Source: Bolinopsis microptera | Taxonomy: Eukaryota > Ctenophora > Tentaculata > Lobata > Bolinopsidae | Direction: 5' to 3' | Length of the DNA stretch: 10,259 bases | NCBI RefSeq assembly: GCF_026151205.1 | Contig: NW_026971988.1 | Span: 1-10,259 of the forward strand | In this document: positions 1-10,259 of the stretch, in pieces | Numbering within the stretch: position 1 is the first letter of the stretch | Layout: every line of letters starts with the position of its first letter | Made by a program: the position numbers and the translations under genes | Notes under the pieces: generated by a model | The model's input: the letters and a program-made list of their open reading frames with translations, nothing else | Databases searched by the model: none | What the model was told of the DNA's origin: nothing

Positions 1-2660
1 ATCCCCGGTTTAGCGTGAAACAAGAACCTTATGTAAACAGTACCAAACTGAACAATATCAATATCGTAACCTAAAAAACATCAGAAAGTTCTGTAGTGTG
101 TAAAACAAGAACCTTATGTAAACTAGAAAAAGAACGTAACAAAAATAATATCGTAACCTAAAAAAAATCAGACGATCCCGCTAGTGTGTACAAAAAGAAT
201 TATTTTAAATAGTACCAAAAATGTAAAAAATCAATACGTAAATAAAAAACCTCAGAACGTCCCGCTAGCGTGACAACAAGAATTTTTTGTAAAAAATAGA
301 TAAAACTGTAAAATATCATACGTAACACTAAAATAATCAGAACGACCGCTAGCGGTACAAAAAAAACCTTATTTAACAGTCCAGAATGTAACAATATAAA
401 ATTAACACAAAATAACCCCCCAAAAGTCGCTAGCTGTGTACAAAAAAATTATTTAAACTGATACCCGAACTGAACAAAAATAATATCGTAACACTTTAAA
501 AACCCCAGAAAAGATCCCGCTAGTGTGTACAACAAAAACTTTTTGTAAACTAATACCGAACTGTAAAATATCAATATCGTAACATAAAAAAAACCTCGAA
601 CGATCCTCTAGCTGGTACAACAAGAACCCTTTTTGTAAATAATACCCAAAAAGAAAAATATCAATATCGTAAAAAAAAATACACCTCAGAAACCGCTAGC
701 TGTGTACAACAAGAATTTTGTAAAATAGATCCAGAACTGTAACAATATCAAATCGAAACTAAAAAACACCCCAGAACGATCTGCTAGCTGTGTAAACCCA
801 AAACCCTTTTTGTAAATAGATACCAGAACTGTAACCCAATAAACAATTTTCGTAACACAAAAAAAACCCCTCGAACGATCCGTAGGGTCAACGAACCTTT
901 TTGTAAACTAGAAACCAAAAGTAACAATTCAATATGAAACTAAATAACCCAGAACGATCTGAGTGTGTAAAAAGAACCTATTGTAAACAAAACCCCGAAC
1001 TGTAAAATATCAATATCGTAACAAAAAAATACACCTCAGAAAGATCCGCTAGCTGGTAAAAAAGACCTTAAGTAAAATAATACCAAACTGAAACAAATCA
1101 ATATCGAACACAAAAACACTCAGAACATCCCGTATGTGTACAAAAAGAACCCCTTTTGTAAACAGATACCTAAAATTTAACAATACAAACTAACACTAAA
1201 AACCCGAAAGATCCCGCAGTGTGTACAACAAGAACCTTATTGTAAATAGATCCAAACTGAAAAAATATCTTCGAACCTAAAAAACACCTCAGAAAAGATC
1301 CGTAGTGTGTAAAAACAAAGAAACCCTTTTGTAAATAGTACCAGAACTGTAAATATCAATATCGTAACATAAAAACACTCAGAACGATCCCGCTAGCGGT
1401 TTAAAAAAAAGAATTTTTGTAAATAGATACCAGAAGGGAAAATATCAATTCGTAAACAAAAACCCTCAGAAAAGACCTGCTAGCTTTTACAACAGAACCT
1501 TTTTGTAAATAGATACCAAATGTCAAATCAAAAATCGTAAACAAAAAACATCGAAGATCCTGCTTGTGACAAAAAACTTATTTAAAATAGATACCAGAAC
1601 TGTAAAATTCAATATCGTAAAACTAAAATAAACCCCCCAGAAAAATCCCGCTACTGGTTTTAAAAAGAACCCTTTTTGTAAACAGTACCAGAACTGTAAA
1701 ATAAACAAAATCGTAAACAAAATACACCCGAAGATCTGAGTGTGACAACAAGAACCTTATTGTAAACTAGATACCAGAACTGTAACAAATATCAATATCG
1801 TAACACTAAATACACCCCAAACGATCCATGCTCCCGTGTACAACAAGAACCTATTGTAAATAATACCAGAACTGTAACAATATCAATATCGTAACACTAA
1901 ATACACCTCAGAACGATCCTGCTTTCTGTGACACAGAACCTTATTGTAAAATAATAAACCCAAAATGTAAAATATCAATATTGTAACACTAAAAACCCTC
2001 AAACACCCTAGCTGTGACAACAAAACCTTTTTGAAAAAAGATACCCGAACTTAAAAATATCAAACGTAACACAAAAACAAAACCCCAGAAAAATCCTGCT
2101 AGCTGGAAAAAAAAGAACCTTATTGTAAAATAAAACAGAACTGTAACAAATCAATATCGTAACACAAAAATACACCTCAGAACGATCCTGCTTCTGTGTC
2201 AAAAGAACCTTTTTGTAAACAAACCCAAAATGTAAACAATACAAATGTAACACTAAAAAACACCTCAGAACGATCCTGCTAGCTGGGACAACAAGAACCC
2301 TTTTTGTAAATAGATACCCGAACTGTAACAATATCAAAATCGTAACACTAAAAAACACCTCAGACGATCCTGCTAGGTTTTTACAACAAGAACCTTATGT
2401 AAACTGAAAACCAAACTGTAACAATTATCAATATCGTAAAAACTAAAATTACACCCAGAACGATCCCGCTAGCGTGTACAAACAAGAACCTTATTTAAAC
2501 TAGTACCAAACTGTAAAAAATTTAATATTAACACTAAAAAAAACCCAGAAAGATCCTCTAAAGGGGAAAAACAAACCTTATTGTAAAATAGATACCCAAA
2601 AGTAACAATATCTAAGTAACACTAAAATACACCTCAGAAAGATCCGTACTGTTACAAAAA
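1..2660 (+). repeat. Left array segment, noisy (about 30 units)
   Basis: Thirty AGAACC-like anchors can be followed from position 24 to 2574, 29 intervals averaging about 88 bp, eight short of the reference monomer. Losses are scattered through the unit: G and T are often missing, and neighbouring bases are often overwritten. Recognisable blocks such as AATATCGTAAC, CTCAGAACGATCC and GCTAGC survive in many units, the best around 1741-1920 and 2281-2400. No boundary, inserted element or gene is visible. Whether any of the differences are real monomer variants cannot be separated from error here. Confidence 0.85.
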
Positions 2661-7040
<4,380 letters not shown>

Positions 7041-7475
7041 CAGAACGATCCCGCTAGCTGTGTACAACAAGAACCTATTGTAAACTAGATACCAGAACTG
7101 TAACAATATCAATATCGTAACACTAAATACACCTCAGAACGATCCTGCTAGCTGGTACAAACAAGAACCTTATGTAAACTAATACCAGAACTGTAACAAT
7201 ACAATATCGTAACACTCAAATACACCTCCCGAACGATCCTGCTAGCTGTGGGACAACAAGAACCTTATTGTAAACTAGATACCAGAACTGTAACAATAAC
7301 ATATCGTAACACTAAATACACCTCAGAACGATCCTGCTAGCTGTATACAACAAGAACCTTATTGTAAACTACATACCAGAACTGTAACAATATCAATATC
7401 GTAACACTAAAATAAACTCAACGATCTGCTACTGTGGTACAACAAAACCTTAAATTTAAACTAGATACCAGAACT

Positions 7476-7497
7476 GTAACAATATCAATATCGTAAC
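7476..7497 (+). repeat. Internal sub-repeat: AATATC doublet bracketed by GTAAC
   Basis: Two copies of AATATC stand in tandem (7481-7492), flanked on each side by GTAAC in the same orientation (7476-7480 and 7493-7497). The arrangement is visible in most well-preserved units, for example at 7098-7119 and 8986-9007. It is the only obvious internal duplication in the monomer. It could be a relic of how the monomer arose or a protein-binding element; the sequence does not decide between them. Confidence 0.7.
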
Positions 7498-7523
7498 ACT
7501 AAAATACACCTCAGAACGATCCT

Positions 7524-7537
7524 GCTAGCTGTGTACA
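7524..7537. repeat. Two adjacent 6-bp palindromes, GCTAGC and TGTACA
   Basis: GCTAGC (7524-7529) and TGTACA (7532-7537) are perfect 6-bp palindromes separated by two bases. They recur together in nearly every clean unit between 7041 and 9060. Both are also restriction sites (NheI and BsrGI), so an intact array would be cut to ladder-like fragments of about 96 bp by either enzyme. No role beyond this can be read from the sequence. Confidence 0.7.
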
Positions 7538-9060
7538 ACAAGAACCTTATTGTAAACTAGATACCAGGAAAATGTAACAATAATCAATATCGTAACACTA
7601 AATACACCTCAGAACGATCCTGCTAGCTTGTAACAACAAGAACCTATTGTAAACTAGAACCAGAAACTGTAAAAAATATCAATATCGAAAAACTAAAATA
7701 CACCTCGAACGATCCTGCAGCTGTGTTACAACAAGAACCTTATTGTAAAATAATACCAGAACTGTAACAATATCAAAATCGAACACTAAAAACACCCAGA
7801 ACGATCCTGCTAGCTGTGTACAACAAGAACCTTATGTAAAAATAGATACCAGAACTGTAAAATATCAAAATCGTACACTAAAATACACCTCAGAACGACC
7901 TGCTAGCTGTGACAACAAGAACCTTATTTTAAACAAAATACCAGAACTAACAATATCAATATCGTAACACCAAAAACACCTCAGAACGATCCTGCTAGCT
8001 GTGTACAACAAGAACCTTATTGTAAACTAGATACCAGAACTGTAAAAAATATCAATATCGTAACACTAAATAACACCCCAGAACGATCCTGCTAGCTGTG
8101 TACAACAAGAACCTTATTGTAAACAAAAAACCAGAACTGTAAAAATATCAATATCGTAACACTAAAATACACCTCAGAACGATCCTGCTAGCTGTGTACA
8201 ACAAGAACCCCTTTTTGTAAAAATAGTACCAGAACTGTAACAATACAATATCGTAACACTAAAAACACTCAGAACGATCCTGCAAACTGTGTACAACAAG
8301 AACCTTATTGTAAACTAGATACCAGAACTGTAACAATCAATATTTGTAACACTAAAATACACCTCAGAACGATCCTCTAGCTGTGTACAACAAGAACCTT
8401 ATTGTAAACTAGATACCAGAACTGTAACAATTTTCAAATCGTAACACTAAAATACACCTCAGAACGATCCTGCTAGCTGTGACAACAAGAACCTTATTGT
8501 AAACTAGATACCAGAATGTAACAATATCAATATCGAACACTAAAATACATCTCAGAACGATCCTGCTAGTGTGTACAAAAAGAACCTTTATTGTAATAGA
8601 TACCAGAACGTAACAAATCAATATCGAACACTAAAAACACCTCAGAACGATCCCGCTAGCTGTGTACAACAAACCTTATTGTAAACTAGATACCAGAACT
8701 GGAAAAAATATCAAATCGTAACACTAAAATACACCTCAGAACGATCCTGCTAGCTGTGTACAACAAGAACCTTATTGTAAACTAGATACCAAACTGTAAC
8801 ATATCAATATCGTAACACTAAAAACACCCCAGAACGATCTGCTAGCTGTGTACAACAAGAACCTTTTTGTAAACTAGATACCAGAACTGAACAATATCAA
8901 TATCGTAACACTAAAAAACACCCAGAACGATCCTGCTAGCTGTGTACAACAAGAACCTTATTGTAAAACTAGATACCAGAACTGTAACAATATCAATATC
9001 GTAACACTAAAATACACCTCAGAACGATCCTGCTAGCTGTGTACAAAAACCTTATTGTAA

Positions 9061-10259
9061 ATGATACCAGAACAAAATATAATAGTAAACCCCCTTAAAC
9101 CCCAGAGTCCGCGCGTGTACAACAAGAACCATTTAAAATAGAACCCGAAATGTAAAAATCAAAATCGTAACATAAAAAACACTCAGAACGAATCCTTGGG
9201 GTGGTACAAAAGAACCATTTTAAACTAGTACCCGAATGAACAATATCAATAACGTAAACTAAAAAAACCTCAGAACGATCCCGTGGTGAAAAAAAGAAAC
9301 CTATTGTAAAAAAATCCAAACTGTAAAAATATCAAAATGTAAAAAAAAATAAACCCCAGAAATCCCGCTAGCTGTGTACAACAAAATTATTTTAAAATAG
9401 ATACCAAACTGTAACAATTCAATATCGTAACACAAAATACACCCAGAACGATCCGCGTGTGTCAAAAAAGAACCTTTTGTAAACTTACCAGAACTGAAAA
9501 ATTAAAAGAAAAAATAAAAAAAACATCAGAAAGATCCTGCTAGTGTGTACAACAAGAAATTTTGTAAACTAGTACCAGAACTTAACAATTCAAAATCGTA
9601 AACAAAATCACCCCAGCGATCCCGTAGCTGGACAACAAGAACCTTATTGTAAAAGTACCCCGAAGTAAAAATCAAAATGTAAACTAAAAAACACCCCAAA
9701 AGATCTGTAGGTGTACAACAAGAACCTTTTTAAATAATACCAAAATGTAACAATACAATTTAAAATAAAAACCCTAGAACATCGTAGCTGTGTACAAAAA
9801 AACCTTATGTAAACAATACAGAACTGAACAAACAATATGTAAAACCACTAAATAACCCCGACGAGTACTGTGTAAACAAAACCCTTTTTGTAAACGAAAA
9901 AAACTTAAAAAAAAAATTTGTAAAAAAAATACACCAAAAAGATTGACTGTGTCAAAAAGAAACCCTTTTTTAAATATAACAGACGAACAATTAAAATTTG
10001 TAAACTAAAATACACCCAGAAAGATCTGCTACTTGTAAACAAAACTTATTTTAAAATAGATACCAGAACTGAAACAAATCAAATTAACACAAAACCCCAG
10101 AAAGTAGCGTGTACAACAAGAACCTTATTGTAAATAGATCCAAACGAAAAAAAACAAAACGTCCTAAAAAAACCCCAAAACGACCCGAGCGTGAAACCAA
10201 ACCTTGAACTAGATACCAGAACTTTTAAAAAATCAAAAAGTAAAACCCCAAAACACCTC
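9061..10259 (+). repeat. Right array segment, noisy (about 14 units)
   Basis: Quality falls suddenly near 9061 and units shorten to about 82 bp on average. Recognisable blocks remain in most units, for example CTAGCTGTGTACAACAAAATT near 9369, GTACAACAAGAA near 9547 and 10101, and GAACTAGATACCAGAACTTTT near 10206. The window ends on ACACCTC, a mid-unit position, so the array is cut by the window edge rather than by a genomic boundary. Confidence 0.85.

Larger units (their letters stand above)
7461..7556 (+). repeat. Reference monomer of the satellite (best-preserved copy)
   Basis: This 96-bp stretch agrees at essentially every position with the majority of its neighbours, so it serves as a working consensus; the phase (starting at CTAGATACC) is arbitrary. 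It contains 34 G+C of 96. There is no ATG on either strand. Every frame has a stop: on the plus strand TAA within TCGTAAC, TAG within CTAGAT and TAG within GCTAGC; on the minus strand the most open frame still meets one TAG per unit, inside GCTAGC. Because 96 is 32 codons, the frame repeats unchanged from unit to unit, so that stop would recur in each copy. Many neighbours have one A fewer in the CTAAAATAC segment, so a true length of 95 cannot be excluded. Confidence 0.85.
7041..9060 (+). repeat. Best-preserved array segment (about 21 units)
   Basis: Anchors at about 7071, 7165, 7260, 7354, 7446, 7542, 7640, 7735, 7827, 7919, 8012, 8109, 8205, 8300, 8394, 8489, 8582, 8672, 8767, 8859, 8953 and 9047 mark consecutive units. 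Most units differ from the reference by a few single-base losses or overwrites, and many contain long stretches without error. No reproducible multi-unit pattern (higher-order repeat) stands out by eye, and no inverted units are seen. This is the segment to use for deriving a consensus. Confidence 0.92.

Noticed and set aside
200-1720. Short minus-strand frames (64-65 codons) at 200-394 and 1523-1720
   Set aside because: They are array units with indels. Hydrophobic content follows from the T-rich complementary strand, and no ribosome binding or family motif is seen.
2008-2358. 116-codon minus-strand frame with hydrophobic, membrane-like composition
   Set aside because: It is the satellite read with indels that happen to skip the recurrent stops; repeated segments such as VLVVPASRIVLRC are simply the monomer translated. 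The start ATG does not exist in the clean monomer.
7461-7556. CENP-B box or telomeric repeat in the monomer
   Set aside because: I looked for the TTCG....CGGGA pattern of the CENP-B box and for TTAGGG/TTTAGGG-type runs; neither is present on either strand.
7041-9060. CRISPR array
   Set aside because: The whole 96-bp unit is conserved; there is no alternation of constant repeats with unique spacers, and no cas gene or leader is present.
7041-9060. Plasmid iterons or integron attC array
   Set aside because: The unit is far longer than typical iterons and there is no rep gene or AT-rich origin flank. attC arrays would be interspersed with gene cassettes and show paired inverted core sites, which are absent.

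Overview
The whole window is one tandem-repeat (satellite) array with a monomer of about 96 bp, read through very heavy sequence error. I see no gene in it. The cleanest monomer is 7461-7556. Near-copies of it run from the first base to the last, so neither end of the array lies inside the window. By recognising the AGAACCTTATT-like segment of each unit I count roughly 90 copies outside a central block of pure homopolymer. The cleanest monomer has 34 G+C in 96 bases (about 35%), no ATG on either strand, and stop codons in all six frames.

Layout: 1-2660 is a noisy but readable array, with units shortened to about 88 bp on average. 2661-3559 is the same array decaying into A- and C-rich low complexity, with C runs at 3409-3473. 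3560-4372 is 813 consecutive C, followed directly by 1449 consecutive A (4373-5821). The array resumes abruptly at 5822, mid-unit. It is noisy to about 7040, close to clean at 7041-9060 (units averaging about 94 bp), and noisy again to the end (units averaging about 82 bp).

Most departures from the monomer look like one kind of error: a base is lost or overwritten by its neighbour, so short homopolymers grow (CCTTATT to CCCTTTTT, CCAGAAC to CCCGAAC, ACAACA to AAAAAA). The 2.26-kb C/A block looks like the extreme of the same process. I read it as a base-calling or consensus failure, not as biology. Long apparent reading frames on the minus strand come from the error-laden repeat and from poly(A)/poly(C).

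The organism cannot be identified from this. A long, AT-rich, non-coding, head-to-tail array of about 96-bp units is most like a eukaryotic satellite (centromeric, subtelomeric or heterochromatic), but nothing in the window proves that. No genes work together here. The real biological content is the monomer and its internal structure: a GTAAC-bracketed doublet of AATATC, two adjacent 6-bp palindromes (GCTAGC and TGTACA), and three AGAAC boxes.
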